DNA from: Armatimonadota bacterium
GTDB taxonomy: Bacteria > Armatimonadota > Fimbriimonadia > Fimbriimonadales > Fimbriimonadaceae
Assembly: GCA_018268315.1 (NCBI GenBank)
Contig: JAFDWU010000001.1
Location: 411,280-475,279, forward strand
Reading direction: 5' to 3'
DNA length: 64,000 bases
Under the pieces are notes generated by a model. The model saw nothing but the letters and a program-made list of their open reading frames with translations. It did no database searches and was not told where the DNA came from. The first letter of the stretch is position 1. Each line of letters begins with the position of its first letter. The position numbers and the translations under genes are program-made. Of the stretch, positions 50,143-57,175 are shown in pieces.

Positions 50143-51357
50143 CTACTCGCCAAGCATGTACGCCATGCTTCGCTCAGGTTTGTACCGCTCCTCAACCTTC
50201 GCCCGTTGACCGGCTGAGTTCGAATCCTTGGCAAGGCTGTTAAGAAATGGCCGCTCGAACACGTACCAGAAGAGCGCGCAGGCAACCAGGATTACCGGCG
50301 TGCCCACCGTCAGGAAGTAGCGAAGCAGGTCCTCCTCGCTAACCACCTGCGCGGGCCGGAAGGCGTACAGGAGTTGCTGAACCGGGTGATGCATTAAGTA
50401 GAGGCTGTAAGAGATCGTCCCCAACAGCGCCACCGGCTTAAACCCGAAAGGCCACGTGATCCACAGGTTGGGGTTCACCGCCCCCGCGTACATGAGCGAA
50501 GCCACTGCCGCTCCCGCTGCGGCGTCTGTCACTGGAGTCTTCCAAGCCCAAGAGGCGGGAATGAGCACGACCCCTGCGCCAACCGCCAACGCACTGCCAA
50601 GAAACACAAGGACAGCCTGACCCGGCCGAACTCCCTTCCTCCGATTCGGCCGGTAAGCCTTGAAAGCTGCTGCCATGCCAAGGGCGAACAGGCCCAGATA
50701 CCAAATATGCAGCTTCTGCCCATGATCCATCGCCAGCAGCAGCGCTACCGAGACCGCAGTCGCAAACGCCACCAGCCCGCTGGGTCGAAGGAAGAACAGC
50801 AAAGCCACGAGAATCGGGAAGACCAAGTAAAGCTGCGCCTCGATGGAGATGCTCCACAGCACGCCGTTGATCTTATACATCCAGTCCGGTGACCAGTTCT
50901 GAATCAGAGCCACGTGGGCGCCAAAATTCTCCCACGTAACCGGCACGTATTGCTCAAACGGCATGCCGTGTTGCCGGGAAGTAAACACGATCGCCACCAG
51001 CGCAGAAAGCAGCAGGCACGCGTAATAGGGCGGCAGGATGCGCCGCGCGCGCCGCGCGAAAAACGTGCGGAAGGAGCGAATCTTGCCGTCGCGCCCCGGA
51101 AACAGCGACATCTGCATGCAGAAACCGCTGATGACGATGAACACCGCGACCGCCAAATGCCCATGCATGAACCACGCGGTGAACGACTGCACCCATATCG
51201 AGGCGTGGCTGGTCTGACCCGAAAATGGGCGGGGATCGGCCATCGAACAGAAGTGCTCCAGCACCACATACAGCGCGGCAATGCCCCGAAGCCCCTCGAT
51301 AAAGGGCAGCCGGCTCTTACCCAGATTCCCGCGCTCCCGCTTTGGCATCCGTGCCAT
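50143..51357 (-). CDS. Acyltransferase 3 family (OafA/YrhL-like) membrane protein
   Basis: A 404-residue protein with about ten transmembrane helices. The N-terminus has the family motif FIEGLRGIAALYVVLEHF with the conserved catalytic His, then FIVISGFCM and a charged loop FRTFFARRARRILPPYY. Members acetylate or otherwise acylate surface glycans using cytoplasmic acyl-CoA. Start ATG 51357, or the ATG three codons later. It lies 41 bases downstream of the pseudopilin gene on the same strand. Confidence 0.88.
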   Translation of the reverse strand: MARMPKRERGNLGKSRLPFIEGLRGIAALYVVLEHFCSMADPRPFSGQTSHASIWVQSFTAWFMHGHLAVAVFIVISGFCMQMSLFPGRDGKIRSFRTFFARRARRILPPYYACLLLSALVAIVFTSRQHGMPFEQYVPVTWENFGAHVALIQNWSPDWMYKINGVLWSISIEAQLYLVFPILVALLFFLRPSGLVAFATAVSVALLLAMDHGQKLHIWYLGLFALGMAAAFKAYRPNRRKGVRPGQAVLVFLGSALAVGAGVVLIPASWAWKTPVTDAAAGAAVASLMYAGAVNPNLWITWPFGFKPVALLGTISYSLYLMHHPVQQLLYAFRPAQVVSEEDLLRYFLTVGTPVILVACALFWYVFERPFLNSLAKDSNSAGQRAKVEERYKPERSMAYMLGE

Positions 51358-51398
51358 CTTATCCGTTTCGACGACCGAACCGCCGCTATCGCATTGGT

Positions 51399-52163
51399 TT
51401 ATCCGCCCGGCTTATCCAGCAAGAAATAATCGTCGGTCAGCGCCGAACTCGGGGCAATCTCACCCAAGTTCACTGCATCAAAATCCGCCGCGTTGTAGCC
51501 GTAGCCGAACGTTCCCGTTCGATAAACCGGTTTGAATGCCTTTACATGCCCGTCCAGCCATGAAACCACCCCATTACCGTTCGTGCGTGCATGAAAGGTC
51601 GGATATTGACTGCTAGGCGGCTCTAAATAGGCATTCCCTTCCAACGTGGGCTTCGCATATGCATAAGTGTTCAGCCGCGCGGATGACGCAAACCCAACCG
51701 TCGCCGCTGGTTGACTCACTTGCGAGAAGTTCACCGGGATTGGGACCTCGGTGTAGTCAGGCGGCAAATAGTTTGAAGGGCTCAGATAAACGTAGTTGTA
51801 ACCGTAACCGGTGAAGCCAATTGACAAGCGCAATCGATTATCGAACGATGGGTCCCCTTCAATCCCCCGATTGTGGGTGTAAGGATAAAGAAGGCCATCT
51901 TCTGGCCGCAAAACAGCGCCGTCCCAGCTTCCCCAGAAGTAGAAGGTCTTCGTGTCGCTTTGAGTCGCCACGCGCATAAGGGTGTCGTCGTAGTCGCCCA
52001 TATACATCGTCCAGGCAGTCTGAATTTGGCGAACGTTGGAGACGCTGACCGTCTGCTTAGCCTGGGCCTTGGCTTGGGCGAAGATGGGGAAAAGAATGGC
52101 GCTCAGAATCGCGATAATCGCGACGACCACCAAGAGTTCGATGAGCGTAAACGCTCGACGCAT
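51399..52163 (-). CDS. Type IV pilin-like protein (prepilin N-terminal domain) under a cobalamin riboswitch
   Basis: A 254-residue pseudopilin. It begins MRRAFTLIELLVVVAIIAIL, a class III/IV prepilin signal with a methylated Phe after the short leader. The globular part is beta-rich with many Tyr and Asn, and near the C-terminus is FHARTNGNGVVSWLDGHVK, a variant of the H-X9-DG motif common in planctomycete and armatimonad prepilins. ATG 52163 has GGTGG 7 bases upstream. A cobalamin riboswitch lies 127 bases upstream. A role in surface B12 handling is possible but only an inference. Confidence 0.85.
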   Translation of the reverse strand: MRRAFTLIELLVVVAIIAILSAILFPIFAQAKAQAKQTVSVSNVRQIQTAWTMYMGDYDDTLMRVATQSDTKTFYFWGSWDGAVLRPEDGLLYPYTHNRGIEGDPSFDNRLRLSIGFTGYGYNYVYLSPSNYLPPDYTEVPIPVNFSQVSQPAATVGFASSARLNTYAYAKPTLEGNAYLEPPSSQYPTFHARTNGNGVVSWLDGHVKAFKPVYRTGTFGYGYNAADFDAVNLGEIAPSSALTDDYFLLDKPGG

Positions 52164-52290
52164 GTTGTTACCACCTTTGGGAATATCCCAGGACGTGGTG
52201 TAATCGGAGTCGGGAAAACCAGCTTTGGCCCACACCCTGCTCGGGGTTGGATCCATCGCCGCCTTCCAGGCAGGACGATTGCACGATATC

Positions 52291-52410
52291 GGCCGTAAAG
52301 TGGGCATTCGGGCTCGGGATTTCACTCCCATACCGCTGCGGCACAGCGCCGGATTCGCACCGGACTTCCCCCATACAAGTCCCGCCAACGACGGCGGGCC
52401 TTCACGGTGG
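52291..52410 (-). promoter_or_regulatory. Cobalamin riboswitch (aptamer)
   Basis: On the minus strand the elements of a B12 aptamer appear in order. A P1-like helix CCGTGAAG (52407-52400) pairs with CTTTACGG (52300-52293). A hairpin CCCGCC/GGCGGG lies at 52398-52381. Next comes the core GGGGAAGTCCGGTGCGAATC, continuing into CCGGCGCTG, GCCGCAGCGGTA, and then the B12 box GAGCCCGAATGCCCA (about 52315-52301). About 125 bases separate the aptamer from the pseudopilin ATG. No strong intrinsic terminator is visible, so control of translation is more likely. Confidence 0.85.
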
Positions 52411-52510
52411 CGAGATTCTACCAGTCGATGCCGGCGATTTCACTAAGATTTCGCTTCGCACAAAAAATCATCAAATCAGACAAAAAATAAGCAAGAAAGA
52501 AGCAACGAAA

Positions 52511-52564
52511 GAAGGTGCTCATAACGCCTTAGAAGGTGACTGTCGTTTTACTGTCAATATTGTC
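52511..52564 (+). promoter_or_regulatory. Direct repeats upstream of the PEP-CTERM gene
   Basis: GAAGGTG occurs at 52511-52517 and 52532-52538, 21 bases apart. ACTGTC occurs at 52539-52544 and 52550-52555, 11 bases apart, and ATTGTC at 52559-52564. Spacing near one and two helical turns suggests regulator-binding sites between the divergent riboswitch and PEP-CTERM gene. The AT-rich stretch 52440-52500 holds no gene. Confidence 0.4.
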
Positions 52565-52614
52565 AGCTTGTTGCTGGTAGTTGATAGTTTCTGATTTTGC
52601 TTGAGGAGATATAC

Positions 52615-53694
52615 ATGAGAAATTCATATCGAGCGTTTGTTTGCCCATTGGCGATATTGGCGTCTGCCCAGGTATGGGCCACGCAATACACCCAAGTCAA
52701 CCTGGTATCTGACCAAGCGGGTCATGCCCTTAACCTGGATCCCGACCTTGTCAACCCATGGGGCCTTGCCATTAGCCCGACCGGTCCAATGTGGTCTGCC
52801 AACAACGGCACCGGCACCGCAACGCTCTACAACACAAACGGCACTAAGCAGGGCTTGGTAGTATCCATTCCCGGAACGGGCGCTGCTACCGGCCAAGTTT
52901 TCAATGGCGGCGGTGGATTCAATGTTACGGAAGGCGGCAAGTCTGGGACGAGCCTGTTCATGTTCGCTTCCGAGGACGGCACGATCAGCGGCTGGGCGCC
53001 TTCGGTTGCCGCAACCCACGCGGTGACCGCAGTTGATCTCAGCACAGCTAATGCCAGCTTCAAGGGTCTTGGCATTGGCGGTGGCAAGCTATTTGCTGCC
53101 GACTTTGCAAACGGTCAGGTCGACATGTTCGACTCGAGCTTCAATCTAACCGGCCACTTCACCGATCCCAACCTTCCCACCGATTACAACCCGTTCAACG
53201 CCCAAGTTTTCGGCGGCGCGCTCTATGTAACGTTTGCGCTACGGGCAAGCAATGGAGATAACGTCAACGGCGCGGGCCTTGGCTATCTGGACAAGTTCGA
53301 CCTGAATGGCAACTTTATCAGCCGGTTGGTATCCCAAGGGCCGCTCAACTCGGCATGGGGCATGGCGATGGCGCCGGGCAACTTCGGTGAGTTCAGCAAC
53401 GACCTCCTAGTTGGCAACTTCGGCGACGGCATGATCAATGCGTTCGATTCCAACACGGGCGCGTTCAAGGGAAGCATCACCACGCAAAGCGGTACGTTTT
53501 CCGAACCGGGCCTATGGGGCCTCCAGTTCGGTAATGGCATTACCGGCAGCACGAACACGCTCTACTTTGCAGCAGGCGTGAATGACGAAGCCAATGGCCT
53601 TTATGGCCGCTTGGACGTCGTTCCAGAGCCGGCAAGCATGATCGCCCTCGGCGGTCTTTGCATCGCCGCGCTCAAGCGCCGCAAGAAGGCTTAA
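52615..53694 (+). CDS. TIGR03118-like PEP-CTERM protein (exosortase substrate)
   Basis: A 359-residue secreted protein. An N-terminal signal peptide ends near VWA at residue 22. The body resembles the TIGR03118 family, a likely beta-propeller: NLVSDQAGHALNLDPDLVNPWG, then NGGGGFNV and LPTDYNPFNAQVFGGALYVTF. The C-terminus is a PEP-CTERM sorting tail: VPEPASM, a hydrophobic helix IALGGLCIAALK, and basic RRKKA. The exosortase at 26822 would cleave it. ATG 52615 has GAGGAG 6 bases upstream. A strong terminator follows. Divergent from the pseudopilin riboswitch. Confidence 0.9.
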   Translation: MRNSYRAFVCPLAILASAQVWATQYTQVNLVSDQAGHALNLDPDLVNPWGLAISPTGPMWSANNGTGTATLYNTNGTKQGLVVSIPGTGAATGQVFNGGGGFNVTEGGKSGTSLFMFASEDGTISGWAPSVAATHAVTAVDLSTANASFKGLGIGGGKLFAADFANGQVDMFDSSFNLTGHFTDPNLPTDYNPFNAQVFGGALYVTFALRASNGDNVNGAGLGYLDKFDLNGNFISRLVSQGPLNSAWGMAMAPGNFGEFSNDLLVGNFGDGMINAFDSNTGAFKGSITTQSGTFSEPGLWGLQFGNGITGSTNTLYFAAGVNDEANGLYGRLDVVPEPASMIALGGLCIAALKRRKKA

Positions 53695-53714
53695 TTCTCC
53701 TCCTAAGGTCACTG

Positions 53715-53752
53715 GAGAGCGCGGGCCAAAGAACCGCGCTCTCTTACTTTTT
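53715..53752 (+). terminator. Rho-independent terminator of the PEP-CTERM gene
   Basis: GAGAGCGCGG (53715-53724) and CCGCGCTCTC (53734-53743) form a perfect 10-bp stem with a 9-base loop followed by TTACTTTTT. Confidence 0.9.
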
Positions 53753-54301
53753 CAGGTGATACTTGGGTTCCCAGCCCTTGTCGCCGCCGATCAGATCCTG
53801 AAGCGGCCAGATCGGGCAGAAGTCGTCTCCCGGCCCGAAGATCGCGGTGCCCGTGCGATAAATCTTCCCGTCGACCTGGCGAAAGCCGGAAGCGCCCGGC
53901 CACCAGCCGTCCTCCTCGTTCCAATAGCCCATGTCCCGCGTGAACTGCTTCGATCCATCGGAGATCATCTTAAACCCCCAGCCGCGCTTAGCGGCGAAGC
54001 TTGCCTGCACTTCTGGCTTATCGCCGCTGCACACCACGAATGCGGCGCGGTCCTCAAGATAGGCGCGCTGGCCCTCAAATCCATCGGCCCACAACGTACA
54101 GTAAGGGCAGCTGACGCCCATGTTGTGGATCAAGATCAGCTCATCCTTGTCGCCAAACAGTTCGGAGAGCGTCACCGTCCCGGTCTGAGTTTCAAAGCTG
54201 TAGTCCCTCACCTCTTCGGGAGGGGCGGCATGCTGCAGCTTCTTCAGCTCAGCCTTCAGCTCTTCTATCTTCGCCTGAAGCTCCGCAATTCTGTTACTCA
54301 T
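53744..54301 (-). CDS. DUF899-family thioredoxin-like protein
   Basis: A 185-residue protein. The N-terminal 30 residues form a short coiled coil (IAELQAKIEELKAELKKL), followed by a thioredoxin-like domain with GVSCPYCTLWADGF, the DUF899 motif. It may act in redox or peroxide defence; activity is not established. ATG 54301 has GGAG upstream. A longer frame to 54553 has no support. Confidence 0.85.
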   Translation of the reverse strand: MSNRIAELQAKIEELKAELKKLQHAAPPEEVRDYSFETQTGTVTLSELFGDKDELILIHNMGVSCPYCTLWADGFEGQRAYLEDRAAFVVCSGDKPEVQASFAAKRGWGFKMISDGSKQFTRDMGYWNEEDGWWPGASGFRQVDGKIYRTGTAIFGPGDDFCPIWPLQDLIGGDKGWEPKYHLKK

Positions 54302-54347
54302 AGTGGCTCCAATGTACCCCTGGCGCGAATCGCGGCCCCGGGAACCT

Positions 54348-54355
54348 GGTAGAAC
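54348..54355 (+). promoter_or_regulatory. GGTAGAAC element, candidate leaderless promoter of nadB
   Basis: GGTAGAAC ends 6 bases before the nadB GTG at 54362, with no Shine-Dalgarno. It is the weakest match to the family. Confidence 0.4.
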
Positions 54356-54361
54356 CAAGAA

Positions 54362-55873
54362 GTGAGCGAGTATCAAACTTGCGATTTCCTCGTCGTCGGC
54401 AGCGGGCTGGCTGGCCTCGCCTTTGCGCTGACCGCCGCCGAGTACGGCTCGGTGATCGTGCTGACGAAGGGTGAGGTGCAGGAATCGAACACCAGCTACG
54501 CCCAGGGCGGCATCGCCGCCGCCGTTGGTGAAGCCGATAGTTGGAAGCTGCATGAGGAAGATACGCTCGTCGCTGGCGCGGGGCTGTGCGATCCCAAAGC
54601 GGTCCGCGCACTGGTGCAGAACGCGCCGTCAGCCATCCAATGGCTCATCTCTATCGGGGCGAAGTTCGATTTTGGCGAGGATGGAATGCTCGCGCTTGGA
54701 CGTGAGGGTGGGCACGGTATGCACCGGATCGTTCACCACGCGGACAAAACTGGTTGGGAAATCGAGCGCGCGGTAGTTGCCGCCGTGAAGCGAGAGCCTC
54801 GCATCACCGTTTTCGACCATTCTTTCGCAACGCGCCTCCTTACACATGAGGGTCGGTGCGTAGGCGTCGAGGCAAAGATCGATACCCTCGGCAGCCGCTA
54901 TTTCCTTGGCCGCGCGGTGATGCTGGCAACCGGCGGATGCGGGCGCATGTATCAGCACACGACGAACCCGGCCGTCGCCACCGCCGATGGCATTGGGCTT
55001 GCCGCTCAAGTTGGCGCGAAGATCGCGAACATGGAATTCATGCAGTTCCACCCCACCACCCTTTACCACCCGCAGATGCGCAGCTTCCTCATCACCGAAG
55101 CCGTACGCGGAGCAGGGGGCACCTTGAGGAACCACCTTGGCAGGAGGTTCATGTACGACTACGACGAGCGGCTGGAGCTTGCCCCGCGCGACATCGTAGC
55201 CCGTGCAATCGACGCCGAAATGAAGCGTCTTGGTACGTGGTGCGTATACCTGGACACCACCCACTTGAAGCCCGAACTGCTTAAGCACGAGTTCCCCACC
55301 ATTTACGAAAAGCTGCTCTCCATCGATATCGAGATGGAGAAGGATTGGATTCCCATTGTCCCCGCCCAGCACTACTCGTGCGGCGGCATCGTTACCGACC
55401 TTCAGGGCCGCACCAACATCCCTGGGCTTTACGCCGCAGGCGAAGTGGCTTCTACGGGAGTTCATGGTGCAAACCGACTTGCCTCCAACAGCCTGCTGGA
55501 AGCGCTGGTGTTTGCTAAAGCCGCCGGTGAAGCGGTGGGTTCGGAGCCCGAGGCGGCGAGAGAAGGTTCTTCCGATACCAAGGTGAAGCCAATCCATGAG
55601 GCTGAGTCCGTTCGTTTGCGGCGAACCTTGGGGCGCTTGATGACCGCCAACGTCGGCATCGTGCGCACAAACGCTGGCCTTGCCGAAGCTAAAGCTGGAG
55701 TCCAGCAGCTTCTAAAGGAATACGAGAGCCTGCCGGAAGCCGCCTTCAGCCGCCACCCGCTAGAGACCCACAACCTGCTGCTTGGCGCGCAGTATGTAGT
55801 AGAAGGCGCGATCGCTAGAAAGGCAAACGTCGGGCTGCACTACAACAAGGACTTGGAAGCAAAGCCCAACTAG
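54362..55873 (+). CDS. nadB: L-aspartate oxidase
   Basis: A 503-residue FAD flavoprotein. It has the N-terminal GSGLAGLAFAL, then SNTSYAQGGIAAA, GHGMHRIVHH, the active-site segment MEFMQFHPTTLY, RRFMYDYD, APRDIVARAID, HYSCGGIVTDLQGRT and GEVASTGVHGANRLASNSLLEALVF. It oxidises aspartate to iminoaspartate, the first step of NAD synthesis. Partners nadA and nadC are not adjacent. GTG start without Shine-Dalgarno. Confidence 0.95.
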   Translation: MSEYQTCDFLVVGSGLAGLAFALTAAEYGSVIVLTKGEVQESNTSYAQGGIAAAVGEADSWKLHEEDTLVAGAGLCDPKAVRALVQNAPSAIQWLISIGAKFDFGEDGMLALGREGGHGMHRIVHHADKTGWEIERAVVAAVKREPRITVFDHSFATRLLTHEGRCVGVEAKIDTLGSRYFLGRAVMLATGGCGRMYQHTTNPAVATADGIGLAAQVGAKIANMEFMQFHPTTLYHPQMRSFLITEAVRGAGGTLRNHLGRRFMYDYDERLELAPRDIVARAIDAEMKRLGTWCVYLDTTHLKPELLKHEFPTIYEKLLSIDIEMEKDWIPIVPAQHYSCGGIVTDLQGRTNIPGLYAAGEVASTGVHGANRLASNSLLEALVFAKAAGEAVGSEPEAAREGSSDTKVKPIHEAESVRLRRTLGRLMTANVGIVRTNAGLAEAKAGVQQLLKEYESLPEAAFSRHPLETHNLLLGAQYVVEGAIARKANVGLHYNKDLEAKPN

Positions 55874-55887
55874 AAGTCAGCTTCCCA

Positions 55888-55895
55888 GGTACCCT
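55888..55895 (+). promoter_or_regulatory. GGTACCCT element, candidate leaderless promoter
   Basis: GGTACCCT ends 7 bases before the ATG at 55903. Only 29 bases separate the genes, and no Shine-Dalgarno is seen. Confidence 0.45.
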
Positions 55896-55902
55896 GGAAC
55901 CT

Positions 55903-56634
55903 ATGCAGCCACCGGCAAGATCACGCCCTAATCCTGCCGAACCGGTTACCCAAACCGGCAAAATCAAAATCATCGAAAACGGGGAGCCCCTCGTCGACTT
56001 TCTGGAAGGCGCACCAAGGCTTTTCCAAGATCGCCCGCGCTTTCACTACAAGCGCGAGACCCTCATTCGAAAGTCGGTCGCGGAAATGCTGAGGCAAGCC
56101 TCAGAGAACCTGCCGAAAGGCTATAAGCTAGCAGTCATCGAGGGTTGGCGGCCCCCGCACATCCAGAAGCGAATGCACGCCACCAACGTAGAGCGCTTCC
56201 GAAAACTGCATCCCGAGTGGCCGAAGAACATCCTGTATCGAACCGCAAATCGCTACACGGCGCCGATGTCCAAAATCTCTCCTCCGCCTCATACAACGGG
56301 TGGCGCGGTCGACCTTTTGCTTGCCCGCGAGGACGGCTCAATTTGCAACCACATTGGGCCCTATGAACTCATGGACCCACGCTGCTACGCGTTCGATGCC
56401 AAGGGCCTTTCCGAGGAAGCGCGCGAGACGCGCGCAATTCTGAAGGCAGCCATCGAGCCCACCGGCCTAACCAACTACCCAAGCGAATACTGGCACTGGA
56501 GCTATGGGGATCAGGGCTGGGCGTACCGCGGCGGCCATCCCCACGCCCTTTACGGCCCGATCGAGCCGCCGAACTGGCAACCAAATCCGGAAGACGTCTC
56601 CGATGAGTTGCTCGTCCGTACGGATGTAACTTAA
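55903..56634 (+). CDS. M15-family D-Ala-D-Ala dipeptidase (VanX/DdpX-like)
   Basis: A 243-residue zinc peptidase. VIEGWRPP, SPPPHTTGGAVDL (zinc His and Asp) and EYWHWSYGD (catalytic Glu and zinc His) are the VanX/DdpX motifs. It hydrolyses D-Ala-D-Ala, for recycling or scavenging. No signal peptide, so probably cytoplasmic. There is no vanH or vanA homologue nearby, so a resistance role is unlikely. One base separates it from the next gene. Confidence 0.9.
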   Translation: MQPPARSRPNPAEPVTQTGKIKIIENGEPLVDFLEGAPRLFQDRPRFHYKRETLIRKSVAEMLRQASENLPKGYKLAVIEGWRPPHIQKRMHATNVERFRKLHPEWPKNILYRTANRYTAPMSKISPPPHTTGGAVDLLLAREDGSICNHIGPYELMDPRCYAFDAKGLSEEARETRAILKAAIEPTGLTNYPSEYWHWSYGDQGWAYRGGHPHALYGPIEPPNWQPNPEDVSDELLVRTDVT

Positions 56635-56635
56635 T

Positions 56636-57124
56636 ATGCGCGTATTTCTCTTTGTCGTCGGCTTCTTGATCATCATCTTGCTAGGCGGCACCTACATGCT
56701 CGCAACGATGAGCGCAGGAGCGGGAAGCGCCCTCGTGGGCCACTGGACCGGGGGCCTAATCGACAACGGCAAGGCAACTTTCAGTGGCGACCTGATGCTT
56801 TACAGCAATCACCACAAATTCGTGATCAACCTGAACAACAAGTGGCAAGGAATCGAAGTCGATGGAGCATGGAGCCTACAAGCCAAGCAACTCTTCCTGA
56901 CGATTGATACCGTCAAGCTTACAAATTCCGCGAAGGAGTCGATTCCCAATGCAAGCCTGGTCTTCATTGAAGGCGACGATATCCGCAACGCCTATGGCAA
57001 GAAGTTGATCCTGAACTTATCCCCTGATGGGCAGTCCCTCCATGGTTTGCCAATCGGCGCGGGCAAATTTAAGGGTGAGCACCAGTTCACGAAAGCGCCT
57101 GTCAGCAGTTACATCCGCAAATAA
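56636..57124 (+). CDS. Hypothetical protein with N-terminal membrane anchor
   Basis: A 162-residue protein. An N-terminal hydrophobic helix (FLFVVGFLIIILLGGTYML) anchors it, with the rest outside the cytoplasm. The mature domain is beta-rich (GHWTGGLIDNGKATFSGDLMLY, KLILNLSPDGQSLHGLPIG), compatible with a lipocalin-like small barrel, but no family was recognised. It is linked to the dipeptidase gene by a 1-base gap. Confidence 0.65.
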   Translation: MRVFLFVVGFLIIILLGGTYMLATMSAGAGSALVGHWTGGLIDNGKATFSGDLMLYSNHHKFVINLNNKWQGIEVDGAWSLQAKQLFLTIDTVKLTNSAKESIPNASLVFIEGDDIRNAYGKKLILNLSPDGQSLHGLPIGAGKFKGEHQFTKAPVSSYIRK

Positions 57125-57175
57125 CGTCTACAAAAAGCAATAGAATTAAACTCAAGTGGACGTTGTTAGGTGGAA

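Noticed and set aside
52164-52388. Upstream coding extension of the pseudopilin
   Set aside because: The open frame passes through the riboswitch by chance; the prepilin signal starts at ATG 52163 with GGTGG upstream.
55903-56634. Vancomycin-resistance role for the VanX-like dipeptidase
   Set aside because: No vanH, vanA or regulator homologue is near; D-Ala-D-Ala dipeptidases also serve recycling.
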